A stretch of 64,000 bases of DNA, from positions 1 to 64,000 of the forward strand of contig CAWAWR010000026.1 of assembly GCA_963785745.1 (NCBI GenBank), written 5' to 3'. This DNA comes from VAZQ01 sp963785745 (GTDB lineage Bacteria; Pseudomonadota; Alphaproteobacteria; Rhizobiales; Xanthobacteraceae). Each line of letters opens with the position of its first letter. The stretch's first letter is position 1. Shown in pieces: positions 52,110 through 61,323 of the stretch. The position numbers were made by a program, and so were the translations under genes. The notes under the pieces were generated by a model. The model worked only from the letters and a program-made list of their open reading frames with translations, was not told the DNA's origin and made no database searches.

Positions 52110-54389
52110 GTGACAAGAACCTCCACCAAACCGCACTTTCCTTCCAAAGACGACATCGTTGCCTTTATCGGCAAGCAGCCCGGCAAAGTCGGCACCCGCG
52201 AGATCGCGCGCGCCTTCGGCCTCAAGAACGCCGATCGTGCCGCCCTCAAGCGCATGCTGCGTGAGCTTTCCGACGACGGCGTCGTCGAGCAGCGGCGCAA
52301 GAAGCTGCATCGCCCCGGCAGCCTGCCGCATGTCGTGATGGCGGACATCACCACCCGCGACCGCGACGGCGAATTGATCGCCGTTCCGACCGAATGGGAT
52401 GACGATGCGCACGGCGCCGCGCCCAAGATCCATATCCGCACCGTTCGCAAGGCCCGACCGGGAGACGTCGCCGGCGTCGGCGACCGCGCGCTGCTGCGCG
52501 TGGAGAAATCCGACACCGACGGCGATGCGGTTCACTACGCGGGCCGCGTCATCAAGATCATCGACCGCGCCAAGCAGCGCACGCTCGGAATCTTCCGCGC
52601 GCTGCCGGGCGGCGACGGCCGGCTCTCGCCCATCGACAAGAAGCAGCTCGGACGCGAGTTCACGATCCCCACGGGCGCGACCGGCGAGGCGCAGGATGGC
52701 GACCTGGTCGCGGTCGAGACCGCGCCGCCGCGCCGGGGCTTCGGGCTGCCGACGGCGCGCGTCGTCGAGCGGCTCGGGTCGATCAAGAGCGAGCGGGCGG
52801 TGAGCCTGATCGCGATCAACGCCCACGGCATCCCGCATGTGTTTCCGCCCGCCGTCCTCAAGGAGGCTGAGGCGGCGCAACCGCCGACGCCTGGCGGGCG
52901 CGAGGACTGGCGCAAGGTGGCGTTCATCACCATCGATCCGGCCGACGCCAAGGATCACGACGACGCGGTGCACGCGGCACCCGACGACGATCCGAAGAAC
53001 AAGGGCGGGCATGTCGTCAGCGTCGCCATCGCCGACGTCGCGGGCTACGTGCGGCCCGGCACCGCGCTCGACCGCGAGGCGCGCACCCGTGGCAACTCAG
53101 TCTACTTCCCGGATCGCGTCGTGCCGATGCTGCCGGAGCGCATCTCCAATGACCTCTGCTCGCTGCGCCCCAATGAAGACCGCGCGGCGCTCGCGGTGCG
53201 GATGGTGGTCGGCGCCGACGGGCGCAAGCGATCGCACACGTTTCACCGCGTGCTGATCCGCTCCGCGGCGAAGCTCTCCTACCAGCAGGCGCAGCGCGCC
53301 ATCGACGGCTGGCCCGACGAGGTGAGCGGCCCGCTCACCGGCCGCGTTCTCGAACCGCTCTATGCCGCCTATCGCGCGGTGAAACGCGCGCGCGACGAGC
53401 GGGCGCCGCTCGACCTCGACATCCCGGAGCGCAAGATCGTCCTCACTGCCCACAACACCGTCGACCGGGTGATGACGCCCGAGCGCCTCGACTCCCACCG
53501 GTTGATCGAGGAGTTCATGATCCTCGCCAACGTCGCCGCCGCCGAGACGCTGGAGCGCGGACGCCTGCCGCTGATCTACCGCGTCCATGACGAGCCTGAC
53601 ATCGAGCGCGTCAACGCGTTGCGCGAATTCCTCAAGACGCTCGACATCTCGCTGCCCAAGGCCGGCGCGCTTCGATCCGAGCAGTTCAACCACATCCTGC
53701 AGCGGGTCAAAGGTCACGAGGCCGAGAAGCTGGTCAACGAGGTCGTGCTCCGCACCCAGGCGCAGGCCGAATATGCCGCCGAGAACTACGGGCATTTCGG
53801 TCTCAACCTGCGCCGCTACGCGCACTTCACGTCGCCGATCCGCCGCTACGCCGACCTCATCGTGCATCGCGGATTGATCCGCGCCGGCAAGCTCGGCGAC
53901 GGCGGCCTGCCCGACACCGAAGACCTGCGCTCGCTCGTCGAAACGTCAGCGGCCATCTCGGCGACGGAGCGGCGCGCGATGAAAGCCGAACGCGAGACCT
54001 TCGACCGGCTGCTGGCGCACTTCCTCGCCGACCGCGTCGGCGCCACCTTCCAGGGCCATATTTCCGGCGTCACCCGCGCCGGTCTGTTCGTGAAGCTCGA
54101 CGACACCGGCGCCGACGGGCTGATCCCGGCCCGCACCATCGGCAACGAGTATTTCCGCTATGAGGAGCATCGCCACGCCCTGATCGGCAACACCTCGGGC
54201 GAAACCTATCGCCTTGGCGACGCGGTCACGGTCAAACTGGTGGAGGCCGCCCCGGTCGCGGGCGCGCTCCGATTTGAGCTTCTGAGCGAAGGGCGCTATG
54301 ACGGCCGCAAGCCCGCGGGGCGGCCGCCCCGCAGACAAGAAGAGCGCGAGCGTGGCGGCAAACGCCGCGGCCGGCAAAGGCAGCGATGA
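52110..54389 (+). CDS. rnr: Ribonuclease R
   Basis: 759 residues from GTG 52110 (VTRTSTKPHFPSKDDIVAFI). A winged-helix N-terminal domain (GTREIARAFGLKNADRAALK) and cold-shock domains precede the RNB catalytic domain. That domain carries FITIDPADAKDHDDAVHA, with the metal-binding aspartates, and RRYADLIVHRGLIRAG. A C-terminal S1 domain follows (FQGHISGVTRAGLFVKLDDT) with a basic tail (RRQEERERGGKRRGRQRQR). RNase R degrades structured RNA 3' to 5'. The stop overlaps the DUF983 start (ATGA), so translation is coupled. Confidence 0.93.
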   Translation: MTRTSTKPHFPSKDDIVAFIGKQPGKVGTREIARAFGLKNADRAALKRMLRELSDDGVVEQRRKKLHRPGSLPHVVMADITTRDRDGELIAVPTEWDDDAHGAAPKIHIRTVRKARPGDVAGVGDRALLRVEKSDTDGDAVHYAGRVIKIIDRAKQRTLGIFRALPGGDGRLSPIDKKQLGREFTIPTGATGEAQDGDLVAVETAPPRRGFGLPTARVVERLGSIKSERAVSLIAINAHGIPHVFPPAVLKEAEAAQPPTPGGREDWRKVAFITIDPADAKDHDDAVHAAPDDDPKNKGGHVVSVAIADVAGYVRPGTALDREARTRGNSVYFPDRVVPMLPERISNDLCSLRPNEDRAALAVRMVVGADGRKRSHTFHRVLIRSAAKLSYQQAQRAIDGWPDEVSGPLTGRVLEPLYAAYRAVKRARDERAPLDLDIPERKIVLTAHNTVDRVMTPERLDSHRLIEEFMILANVAAAETLERGRLPLIYRVHDEPDIERVNALREFLKTLDISLPKAGALRSEQFNHILQRVKGHEAEKLVNEVVLRTQAQAEYAAENYGHFGLNLRRYAHFTSPIRRYADLIVHRGLIRAGKLGDGGLPDTEDLRSLVETSAAISATERRAMKAERETFDRLLAHFLADRVGATFQGHISGVTRAGLFVKLDDTGADGLIPARTIGNEYFRYEEHRHALIGNTSGETYRLGDAVTVKLVEAAPVAGALRFELLSEGRYDGRKPAGRPPRRQEERERGGKRRGRQRQR

Positions 54390-54820
54390 TGCAGTCTCTC
54401 GATCACGTTCCGACCCGTGACTCCTGGTCGGCCATGTCGCGCGGCTGGCGTGGACGCTGTCCGAACTGCGGCGAAGGCCGCATGTTCCGTGCTTTCCTCA
54501 AGGTCGCCGACCACTGTCCGGCCTGCGGCGAAGCCTTCCATCACCAGCGCACCGACGACGCGCCGGCCTATTTCGTGATCCTGATCGTCGGCCACATCGT
54601 CGTGCCGATCGTGTTCGCGGTCGAGGTCGCGTTCTCGCCGTCGTACTGGGTCCATGCTGCGATCTGGCTGCCGCTGACGATAGGCATGTCGCTTGCCCTG
54701 CTGCCGCCGATCAAAGGCGCGCTGGTCAGCTTGCAATGGGCGCTGCGGATGCACGGCTTCAATCCGGCGGAGACCGGCGACGAGCTGGCGCCCACCCGCA
54801 TCATCGAACCGCGCCGATGA
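54386..54820 (+). CDS. DUF983 membrane protein with zinc-ribbon motif
   Basis: 144 residues. WRGRCPNCGEGRMFRAFLKV then ADHCPACGEAF gives two CxxC pairs of a zinc ribbon. Two helices follow (YFVILIVGHIVVPIVFAVEV, WLPLTIGMSLALLPPIKGA). The domain order is that of DUF983, found next to rnr and a NUDIX gene in many alphaproteobacteria; the role is unknown. Both of its ends overlap its neighbours by 4 bp, showing a tight three-gene operon. Confidence 0.88.
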   Translation: MMQSLDHVPTRDSWSAMSRGWRGRCPNCGEGRMFRAFLKVADHCPACGEAFHHQRTDDAPAYFVILIVGHIVVPIVFAVEVAFSPSYWVHAAIWLPLTIGMSLALLPPIKGALVSLQWALRMHGFNPAETGDELAPTRIIEPRR

Positions 54821-55578
54821 CCGATACCAATTCCGACCGCATTGAACGGCTCAATGATTTCGTGCGCCGCATGAATGCGGTCGATCGCGATCTCTCGCAC
54901 AAGGTGATCCGCCCGAAGGACGCGGCGACTCTGATCCTGGTCGATCGCTCCGGACGCGTTCCCAAGGTGCTGCTCGGCAAGCGCCATGCGCGCCACAAGT
55001 TCATGCCGGGCAAGTTCGTCTTCCCCGGCGGCGGCGTCGATCCGACCGACAAGTCGATGCCGGTTGCGACGGCGCTCGACCCGCAGGCGGAAATGCGCCT
55101 GATGCAGCGCTTCCATAAGGGGAGCGCGGTGCGCGCCCGCGCCTTGGCGCTCGCGGCGGTGCGCGAGACTTTCGAAGAGACCGGGCTGCTGCTTGGCAAG
55201 GGCGGCGAGACGGCGAAGCCGCCCGCCGGCGCGTGGTCGCAGTTTGCCAGCCACAAGGTGCTGCCCGACCTCCGCAACATCCATTTCATCGGCCGCGCCA
55301 TCACCCCGCCCGGCCGGCTGCGGCGCTTCGATGCGCGTTTCTTCACCATGGACGCGAGCGCCATCGCGCATCGTGTCGAGGGCGTCACCGGCCCGGACGC
55401 AGAGCTCGTCGAACTGGTGTGGATGCCGCTGACCGAGGCGAAAGAACTCGACATGCCGGCGGTCACCGGCGTGATGCTCGAGGAACTCGACGGCCGCATC
55501 GCCGACGGCTTCCGCCATGATCTGCCGGTGCCGTTCTATCGGATGATCCGGGGCAGCTTCTTGCGGGAATTGCTCTAG
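54817..55578 (+). CDS. NUDIX hydrolase
   Basis: 253 residues from ATG 54817, overlapping the DUF983 stop. The substrate-side strand KFMPGKFVFPGGGVDPTDKS leads to the NUDIX helix LALAAVRETFEETGLLLG, with the metal-binding REXXEE residues. An insertion of about 40 residues (VATALDPQAEMRLMQRFHKG) sits between the two. This long-insert type resembles CoA or nucleotide-sugar pyrophosphatases, but the substrate is not certain. It closes the rnr operon, 87 bp before rpmG. Confidence 0.88.
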   Translation: MTDTNSDRIERLNDFVRRMNAVDRDLSHKVIRPKDAATLILVDRSGRVPKVLLGKRHARHKFMPGKFVFPGGGVDPTDKSMPVATALDPQAEMRLMQRFHKGSAVRARALALAAVRETFEETGLLLGKGGETAKPPAGAWSQFASHKVLPDLRNIHFIGRAITPPGRLRRFDARFFTMDASAIAHRVEGVTGPDAELVELVWMPLTEAKELDMPAVTGVMLEELDGRIADGFRHDLPVPFYRMIRGSFLRELL

Positions 55579-55665
55579 GTCAGCCGGACCGCAGATTCCT
55601 TGACTTTACAGGCCCAGACAGTAGTTTCACCGCAACTTCGCACCCCCTATTCGAGGTTAAAGCCC

Positions 55666-55833
55666 ATGGCGAAAGCAGCGTCGATCAAGGTCAAGCTGGT
55701 GTCCAGCGCCGACACCGGCTTCTACTATGTGACCAGGAAGAATTCGCGCACGATGACCGACAAGCTCGTCAAGAAGAAGTACGATCCGGTCGCAAAGAAG
55801 CACGTCGAGTTCCGCGAATCCAAGATCAAGTGA
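55666..55833 (+). CDS. rpmG: Ribosomal protein bL33
   Basis: 55 residues: AKAASIKVKLVSSADTGFYY then VTRKNSRTMTDKLVKKKYDP and VAKKHVEFRESKIK. It is the cysteine-free (zinc-independent) form of L33. It has its own leader and ends 25 bp before a strong intrinsic terminator. Confidence 0.96.
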   Translation: MAKAASIKVKLVSSADTGFYYVTRKNSRTMTDKLVKKKYDPVAKKHVEFRESKIK

Positions 55834-55857
55834 CGGATTTGCAGTCCTGAAACGAAC

Positions 55858-55883
55858 AAGGGCGCCCATGGGGCGCCCTTTTT
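55858..55883 (+). terminator. Intrinsic terminator after rpmG
   Basis: The stem AAGGGCGCC / GGCGCCCTT with a short loop is followed by TTTTTC, a textbook Rho-independent terminator 25 bp beyond the rpmG stop. Confidence 0.9.
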
Positions 55884-56284
55884 CAATCGTGACGACTGGC
55901 CAGCGACCAGGCCTCGAATAGGTGGCCGGCCGGGAGCGGCGTCATGAGGAGGCCACTCGTACCGCTCCCAGACCGGCCGAACCCCACGGACCCAGGAGAT
56001 GCGGCGGACCTGAGCATTCCGTAGGGTTATCTAGATCGACGATGGTTATAACAGCCGGACCCCCCTCATAAACAAGGGATATGACCCATCTGTTTGGTCA
56101 GGCTACTCCAACGCCGTCCCAAAGCCAATGATTTCGCCTGTGGATAGCGGCGAGAACCGCCACATTCTAAAACATTAAGGTTGACCGCTACGGTCCTGCC
56201 GCAGTTGGCGTTTGGCCGGCGCTTGCAGCCGGCTGGAACGTATTCAAGCCGCTGGCTTCTTGGAATCCGGTCCTAGCCGGCAGG
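55884..56284. other. Intergenic region, no gene seen
   Basis: About 400 bp between the rpmG terminator and the end of pleD. It contains a GGCCGGCC-type short palindrome near 55930 and an AT-richer stretch near 56030-56190, but no supported reading frame, tRNA or palindrome of the families listed here. Confidence 0.5.
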
Positions 56285-57658
56285 TCAGGCCGCCGCCGGC
56301 ACGACCCGGTTACGGCCGTCACGCTTGGCGCGGTAGAGCGCCTGGTCGGCCCGCTTCAACACCATGGCCGCGTTTTCATCCCGCCCGAGCGCCGCGATTC
56401 CGATCGAGATCGTGACCTCGATCGAGCGGGCGCCCTGCTGGATCGCAAACGGCTCGCCGGCGATCCTGCGCCGCAAGCGTTCCGCCACCATGGTGGCGAC
56501 CGCCATGTCGGTTTCCGGCATCACCACCACGAACTCCTCGCCGCCGTAGCGGCAGGCGAGATCGATGCCGCGGATTGATTTCTTGATGCGGACGGCGAAC
56601 TCGCGCAGCACGTCGTCGCCAGCGTCGTGGCCCCAGCTGTCGTTGATCGATTTGAAATAGTCGATGTCGAGGACCAGCACGGTGAGCGGCTTACCGCGTG
56701 AAGTCGCCTGTTCCACCAGCGTCCCGACGTGGGTTTCCATGTAGCGGCGATTGAAGAGACCGGTCAGCACGTCGGTGATGGCCATCTCGATCGACATCTG
56801 CACGTTGTCGCGCAGCCGCTCGGTGTAGCGCTTCTTGCGGATTTGGGTCCGGACCCGCGCCATCAGCTCGTTCTTGTCGATCGGCCGGGTCAGGTAGTCG
56901 TTGACCCCGATTTCAAGCCCGCGCACCAGCCGCGTGTTGCTTTCGGCGTCGGCGATCGCGAGGATCGCGACGTTGCGCGTGCGCTCCAGCGAGCGCACCT
57001 GGCTGCATAGGCGCAGCCCGTCGAAATTCTCAAGGCCGAGCGAAACGATGACCAGGTCGTAGTTGCCTTCGGCGGCGTGGAACAGCGCCTCGTTCGGGTC
57101 CGTTTCGATATCGACCGTTTGCGTCTCCTGCAGCATGCTCTGGATGCGCTCGGCCGAGCTCGGCCGGTCGTCAACGATCAGGATCTTGCCCTGCTGGCCG
57201 GTGTCGGCCACCGCTTCCCGCTCCGGGCTTTCGATGCCGATGTCGCGCGACGTCAACGCACGCATGCGCAGTTCGTCGGTCATCATCTTGAGCCGCGCCA
57301 GCGAGCGTACGCGCGCGATCAGGGCAACGTCGGACACCGGCTTGGTGAGGAAATCGTCGGCGCCGGCTTGCAGACCCTTCACGCGATCGGACGGCTGGTC
57401 GAGCGCCGTCACCATCACCACGGGAATGTGGTGCGTGGCCGGATTGGACTTGAGCCGCTTGCAGACCTCGAAGCCATCCATATCGGGCATCATGACGTCG
57501 AGCAGCACGACGTCGCATTCGGCGCGCTCGCAGATTTTCAGCGCGTCCGCGCCGCAGACTGCGGTGACGACGTCGAAATATTCCGCCGAAAGCCGCGCTT
57601 CCAGCAGCTTAACGTTGGCCGGAATGTCATCGACGACGAGGACGCGGGCACTCATCAA
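56285..57658 (-). CDS. pleD: Response regulator diguanylate cyclase PleD
   Basis: 457 residues: two receiver domains (about 1-120 and 155-270) and a GGDEF domain. REC1 has VLVVDDIPANVKLLEARLSA and the phosphoacceptor in CDVVLLDVMMPDMDGFEVCK. REC2 begins ILIVDDRPSSAERIQSML and lacks a clear acceptor Asp. The cyclase motif is GGEEF in ACRYGGEEFVVVMPETD, with an inhibitory RxxD site (RGID) five residues before it. PleD makes c-di-GMP at the pole to drive the swarmer-to-stalk type transition. It lies 9 bp after divK in one operon. Confidence 0.94.
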   Translation of the reverse strand: MMSARVLVVDDIPANVKLLEARLSAEYFDVVTAVCGADALKICERAECDVVLLDVMMPDMDGFEVCKRLKSNPATHHIPVVMVTALDQPSDRVKGLQAGADDFLTKPVSDVALIARVRSLARLKMMTDELRMRALTSRDIGIESPEREAVADTGQQGKILIVDDRPSSAERIQSMLQETQTVDIETDPNEALFHAAEGNYDLVIVSLGLENFDGLRLCSQVRSLERTRNVAILAIADAESNTRLVRGLEIGVNDYLTRPIDKNELMARVRTQIRKKRYTERLRDNVQMSIEMAITDVLTGLFNRRYMETHVGTLVEQATSRGKPLTVLVLDIDYFKSINDSWGHDAGDDVLREFAVRIKKSIRGIDLACRYGGEEFVVVMPETDMAVATMVAERLRRRIAGEPFAIQQGARSIEVTISIGIAALGRDENAAMVLKRADQALYRAKRDGRNRVVPAAA

Positions 57659-57667
57659 CGAGCTCCT

Positions 57668-58039
57668 TCAGGCGTTGCCCAGGAATTGACGGATGGTTTC
57701 GATGAACTTGCCGACTGAAATCGGTTTGGACAGGTAAGCCTCGCAGCCGCCCTCGCGGATGCGCTCCTCGTCGCCCTTCATGGCAAAGGCCGTAACGGCA
57801 ACAACCGGAATACCGCGCAGCTCCTGGTCCTCCTTGAGCCACTTGGTGACTTCGAGGCCGGAGACTTCGGGAAGCTGGATGTCCATCAGGATGAGATCGG
57901 GACGATGCTTGCGGGCCAGATCGAGCGCCTCGACACCGTTGCGGGTTCCGACGGTCTGGTATCCGTGGGCTTCCAACAGGTCGTGGAAGAGCTTCATATT
58001 GAGCTCGTTGTCCTCCACGATCATGACGGTCTTGGCCAT
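57668..58039 (-). CDS. divK: Single-domain response regulator DivK
   Basis: 123 residues, receiver domain only. MAKTVMIVEDNELNMKLFHD carries the acidic pocket, Asp53 in LILMDIQLPEVSG is the phosphoacceptor, and VVAVTAFAMKGDEERIREGG ends in KPISVGKFIETIRQFL. DivK is the polar cell-cycle regulator that controls DivJ/PleC and, through them, CtrA. The gene is the first of the divK-pleD operon; its upstream region to 58386 shows no perfect CtrA box. Confidence 0.94.
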   Translation of the reverse strand: MAKTVMIVEDNELNMKLFHDLLEAHGYQTVGTRNGVEALDLARKHRPDLILMDIQLPEVSGLEVTKWLKEDQELRGIPVVAVTAFAMKGDEERIREGGCEAYLSKPISVGKFIETIRQFLGNA

Positions 58040-58386
58040 TCCCGGCCCCTCCGCAGCACCGGCGCCCCAGCCGACGCCCCCTTCTTATTGGACGGAGGCT
58101 GCATGCCCCTGCGAGCGGGTGGGCATGTCAAAAAACCTAGTTGTGATATCTTACGGAACACCTAATTTTGCGGCAATTCAAAGGGGTTTTCGCGACTTAG
58201 TGCGTTGTATGTATTGGGATTTAGCTAATGGTTCCCAATCACAGAACGCGTCGCAGATGAATTCCAAGGACCACCTCTCACTGGCCTGCGTTGCCAACAC
58301 TGTGGATTGGCGTCATGCAGGTTGGAGCTTGGCCCCAAAAAAGCTGCGACGGCACAAACGAGCTCTCGATGGCACGGCGTGAGGCG

Positions 58387-58662
58387 ATGACCCGCGAATT
58401 CGCGGAAATGCTTGCGATCCAGGCGTTGAGTTTCCTGGCCGAAGAACCGGATCGGCTCAGCCGGTTCCTGGCGTTCACCGGGATCGAATCTCAGTCGCTG
58501 CGCGACGCTGCGCTTGAGCCGAACTTCCTGCTCGGCGTGCTCGATCATCTTGCCGCCGACGACCGCCTGCTGGGCGAATTTGCAACGCAACGAGAGATCG
58601 CGCCCGAGACCGTGACCACGGCGCGCGACCTGCTCGCGGGCGCGCCACCAGCGACGCCGTGA
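58387..58662 (+). CDS. DUF3572 family protein
   Basis: 91 residues from ATG 58387 (GTGAGGCG upstream; 58369 is an alternative). TREFAEMLAIQALSFLAEEP then DRLSRFLAFTGIESQSLRDA and FLLGVLDHLAADDRLLGEFA is the DUF3572 pattern, a small helical protein of unknown role conserved beside divK-pleD in alphaproteobacteria. A 350-bp region divergent from divK precedes it. A Bug receptor frame begins about 80 bp after its stop. Confidence 0.85.
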   Translation: MTREFAEMLAIQALSFLAEEPDRLSRFLAFTGIESQSLRDAALEPNFLLGVLDHLAADDRLLGEFATQREIAPETVTTARDLLAGAPPATP

Positions 58663-58742
58663 CACTCCCCGGCCCGTTGCGGGTGGCGGCGGGATTCGCG
58701 ACATTGCGATCCCACCCTATCCACCCAGCCATCGAGGATTTC

Positions 58743-59768
58743 ATGTCGTTCAGGCCTCTGGCCATTGTCGCCGTCTGCGTCGCAACCGGCGCGGCCGTTC
58801 AGCCCGCAGCAGCGCAGCCGGTCGCGGATTTCTACCGCGGCAAGACTCTGACGATGGTGATCGGCTATCCGCCCGCCGGCGCCAACGACGTCTACGCGCG
58901 CATGGCCGCGCGTCATCTCGGCAAGCACATTCCCGGTAACCCGACGGTCGTGCCGCGCAACATGCCGGGAGCCGGCAGCCTGATCGCCGCCAACCACATC
59001 TTCAACGTCGCGCCCAAGGACGGCACCGTGCTCGGATTGCTGGTGCCGACGCTGCCGCTGGAGGAAGCGCTCGGCGCATCGGCGGTGAAATTCAAGTCGG
59101 CCGGCTTCCATTGGATCGGACGCATGGCGGGGGCGCCGAATATCACCTTCATCATGGCGACGTCGCCGGTGAAATCGATCGCCGACGCCTTCGACAAAAC
59201 CGCAATCCTGGGCGCGACCGGCCGCAGCGCGACCAACGCCATCTATCCGACCGTGCTCAACAACGTGCTCGGCACCAAATTCAAGATCGTGACCGGATAC
59301 GAAGGCTCCGCGGCCGCCATGCTCGCCATGGAGCGCGGCGAGGTCGAGGGACATTCGGCGACCTACGACACGCTCAAGACCGTGCACCCGGACTGGCTGG
59401 CGCAACGGAAGGTCAACGTCGTCGTCCAATATTCGCTGACGCGCCATCCGGAGCTCAAGGACGTGCCGACGACGGTCGAACTGGCGCGTAATCCCGAGCA
59501 GGCGCAAATCCTGCGCGCGGTGTCGAGCGCCTCCGAGATCGGCAAGTTCGTGCTCACGACGCCTGACACGCCCGCCGACCGCGTGCAGGCGCTGCGACAC
59601 GCGTTCGACGCCATGGTCAAGGACCCCGAATTCATCGCGGACGCGCAAAGATTGCGTGTCGAGCTCGGTCCGCTGCCGGGAGCGGAGCTTCAGCAGATCG
59701 TCGCCGAGGTCGCGGGCATGCCGCCGGACATCGTGGCCAAGGTGAAGGCGATCTATCCGCTGAACTAG
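58743..59768 (+). CDS. Bug-like periplasmic solute receptor (divergent subgroup)
   Basis: 341 residues from ATG 58743 (CGAGGATTTC upstream). A signal peptide (AIVAVCVATGAAVQPAAAQ) is followed by VADFYRGKTLTMVIGYPPAG, IPGNPTVVPRNMPGAGSLIA then ANHIFNVAPKDG, LGTKFKIVTGYEGSAAAMLA and MERGEVEGHSATYDTLK. It belongs to the same subgroup as 36610 and 39605. It lies between DUF3572 and dinB, which are usually near each other, together with an MmgE/PrpD gene on the other strand. The two may have arrived as a unit. Confidence 0.87.
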   Translation: MSFRPLAIVAVCVATGAAVQPAAAQPVADFYRGKTLTMVIGYPPAGANDVYARMAARHLGKHIPGNPTVVPRNMPGAGSLIAANHIFNVAPKDGTVLGLLVPTLPLEEALGASAVKFKSAGFHWIGRMAGAPNITFIMATSPVKSIADAFDKTAILGATGRSATNAIYPTVLNNVLGTKFKIVTGYEGSAAAMLAMERGEVEGHSATYDTLKTVHPDWLAQRKVNVVVQYSLTRHPELKDVPTTVELARNPEQAQILRAVSSASEIGKFVLTTPDTPADRVQALRHAFDAMVKDPEFIADAQRLRVELGPLPGAELQQIVAEVAGMPPDIVAKVKAIYPLN

Positions 59769-59841
59769 TGGAGTGGATTTGACATTCGCGACCCACCTAG
59801 CAGCGGGCTCACAACGCGAATGTCAAATCCAAACTCCACTA
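59765..59841. repeat. 77-bp inverted-repeat element, copy B
   Basis: GGATTTGACATTCGC at 59775-59789 faces GCGAATGTCAAATCC at 59816-59830, with CTAGTGGAGT and ACTCCACTA outside. It is the reverse-orientation partner of the element at 28682-28760. It abuts the stop codon of the receptor gene. Confidence 0.85.
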
Positions 59842-59909
59842 ACAGAGCTATACTATAAATCGCCTGCCGAAACGGGATGCGAACGTTAGAATCGGACCAC
59901 TAGCGCCGC

Positions 59910-61277
59910 CTACGCCGACGCTGGCTGGAGCTTGAGATCGAGCAGCGCGAACAAAGCGCCGATATTGTCCGCGTCGCGGACCTTCCAAAACGCATCGAGC
60001 GAACGGCGGCAGCGTTCCGGTCCCAGCACCGGCTCGGCCATCGCGTTGAACTTCTCCTCGATGTCCTTGTCCTGCATGGGATTGTCGGGATGGCCCAGGG
60101 GATCCACGATCTCGACCGAATGCTGCTTGCCGTTGGTCTCGGTGGCGGTGACGCGCAGCACCATGCGCGGCAGCACCGCTTCGAGCGCATCGTCGACCGT
60201 CACCTTGAGCTTGGACATCAGCGGCCGGATCGCGGGATCGCGGACCTTGTCCTCGGTGAACGAGTGTGTGGTGATCGGACCATCCACGAATGCGCGGGCA
60301 AAGATGTACGGCAGGCTGTGATCCGCGGTCTCGCGCGTCTGCGGATCCCATTTCTCGGGCTCGCTGCCGATCTCGAACCAGGTGAACTTGTTGGCGAAGA
60401 CCTCGATCGCCTTGATGTCGGACGCCGCGAGCGCCTTGCGCAATTCGAGCGCCGCCCAGATCACCGGCTGGCCGTTGGTCTCGACCGGCCAGTATTTCAG
60501 TTGCACCCGCGGCGTGAGCGAGGGCCCGCCTTCGGTCGGGAAGTCGGCAAGCGTGAACGGCCCGGTGACGTTCTCGAACAGCCCCGCTCGTCCTTCGAAC
60601 GCATGGCCCGGTCCCGCCATCCCCTCTGCGGCCAGGCAGGCCGCGAACAGGCCATTGCGCGCGGCATAGGCGGTCGCGACGCTTTTCCAGGGCGTGAGCT
60701 CGCCCGAGCGGGTGACGCGCAGCGGCACGTTCGAGCTCGCCGCGATGCCGATCGCATTGGCGGTCGCCTGCAACGGCAGCCCCAGCAGATTGCAGACACC
60801 CGCGGCAGCCGAAATGCTGATGGCAAAACCCTGATCCCATCCGCGTCGGCTGAGCTGTGTCGAGTCGGACAGCCGCGCGAAGATTTCGTACATCACCGAC
60901 ATGCTGGCGAGGAAGCGCTTGCCGTCGACCGACATGGCGCTGGCGAGCGCGATCAGCGGGCCGAGCGCGTCGCTCGGATGTCCGCCCGGATAGCGGTCGT
61001 TGAAATCGAAATTGCGGATCATCGTCGTGTTGATGAAAGCGGCCAATTCCGCCGGCAGCCGATCGCCGTAAAACAGGACGCGGCCCGCGTATTTGCCGGG
61101 TGTCTCGCCCGCAGCCATGCGCCGGCCGATCTGCGCAGGCTCGCAGTCATGTGCCCCAACCCCGCAGCCGAGCGCATCGATCAGGCGCTGGGTGGCGGCG
61201 TGACGGGTTGCTTCATCAAGGTTGTTGAACGAAAGCGATGAAGCGTATCCCGCAATTTTCTTCGTGATATTGTCCAT
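59910..61277 (-). CDS. MmgE/PrpD family protein
   Basis: 455 residues. The family features are DNITKKIAGYASSLSFNNLD, RLIDALGCGVGAHDCEPAQI, then NFDFNDRYPGGHPSDALGPL IALASA and GWDQGFAISISAAAGVCNLL. In the C-terminal half, DHSLPYIFARAFVDGPIT carries the conserved D(H/K)S motif. Relatives are 2-methylcitrate dehydratase and cis-aconitate decarboxylase; many paralogues act on other tricarboxylates. Its neighbour across the repeat is a solute receptor that could supply the substrate. It is divergent from dinB by about 45 bp. Confidence 0.87.
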   Translation of the reverse strand: MDNITKKIAGYASSLSFNNLDEATRHAATQRLIDALGCGVGAHDCEPAQIGRRMAAGETPGKYAGRVLFYGDRLPAELAAFINTTMIRNFDFNDRYPGGHPSDALGPLIALASAMSVDGKRFLASMSVMYEIFARLSDSTQLSRRGWDQGFAISISAAAGVCNLLGLPLQATANAIGIAASSNVPLRVTRSGELTPWKSVATAYAARNGLFAACLAAEGMAGPGHAFEGRAGLFENVTGPFTLADFPTEGGPSLTPRVQLKYWPVETNGQPVIWAALELRKALAASDIKAIEVFANKFTWFEIGSEPEKWDPQTRETADHSLPYIFARAFVDGPITTHSFTEDKVRDPAIRPLMSKLKVTVDDALEAVLPRMVLRVTATETNGKQHSVEIVDPLGHPDNPMQDKDIEEKFNAMAEPVLGPERCRRSLDAFWKVRDADNIGALFALLDLKLQPASA

Positions 61278-61323
61278 GGTGGGCGCGTCCCGTCCCCTTC
61301 GTCAATCGTCGCAGGTGCTTACC

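Noticed and set aside
49768..52116. 782-codon minus-strand frame
   Set aside because: It lies entirely antisense to topA and rnr. Its sequence is rich in Arg, Ala and Gly with no motif, while topA on the plus strand has all family motifs.
58040..58386. CtrA-binding sites upstream of divK
   Set aside because: No TTAA-N7-TTAA sequence is present; half sites alone are not convincing.
58545..59648. 367-codon minus-strand frame
   Set aside because: Antisense to the Bug receptor at 58743, with a His/Arg-rich, domain-less translation.
60090..61241. 383-codon plus-strand frame
   Set aside because: Antisense to the MmgE/PrpD gene, with no recognisable domain.
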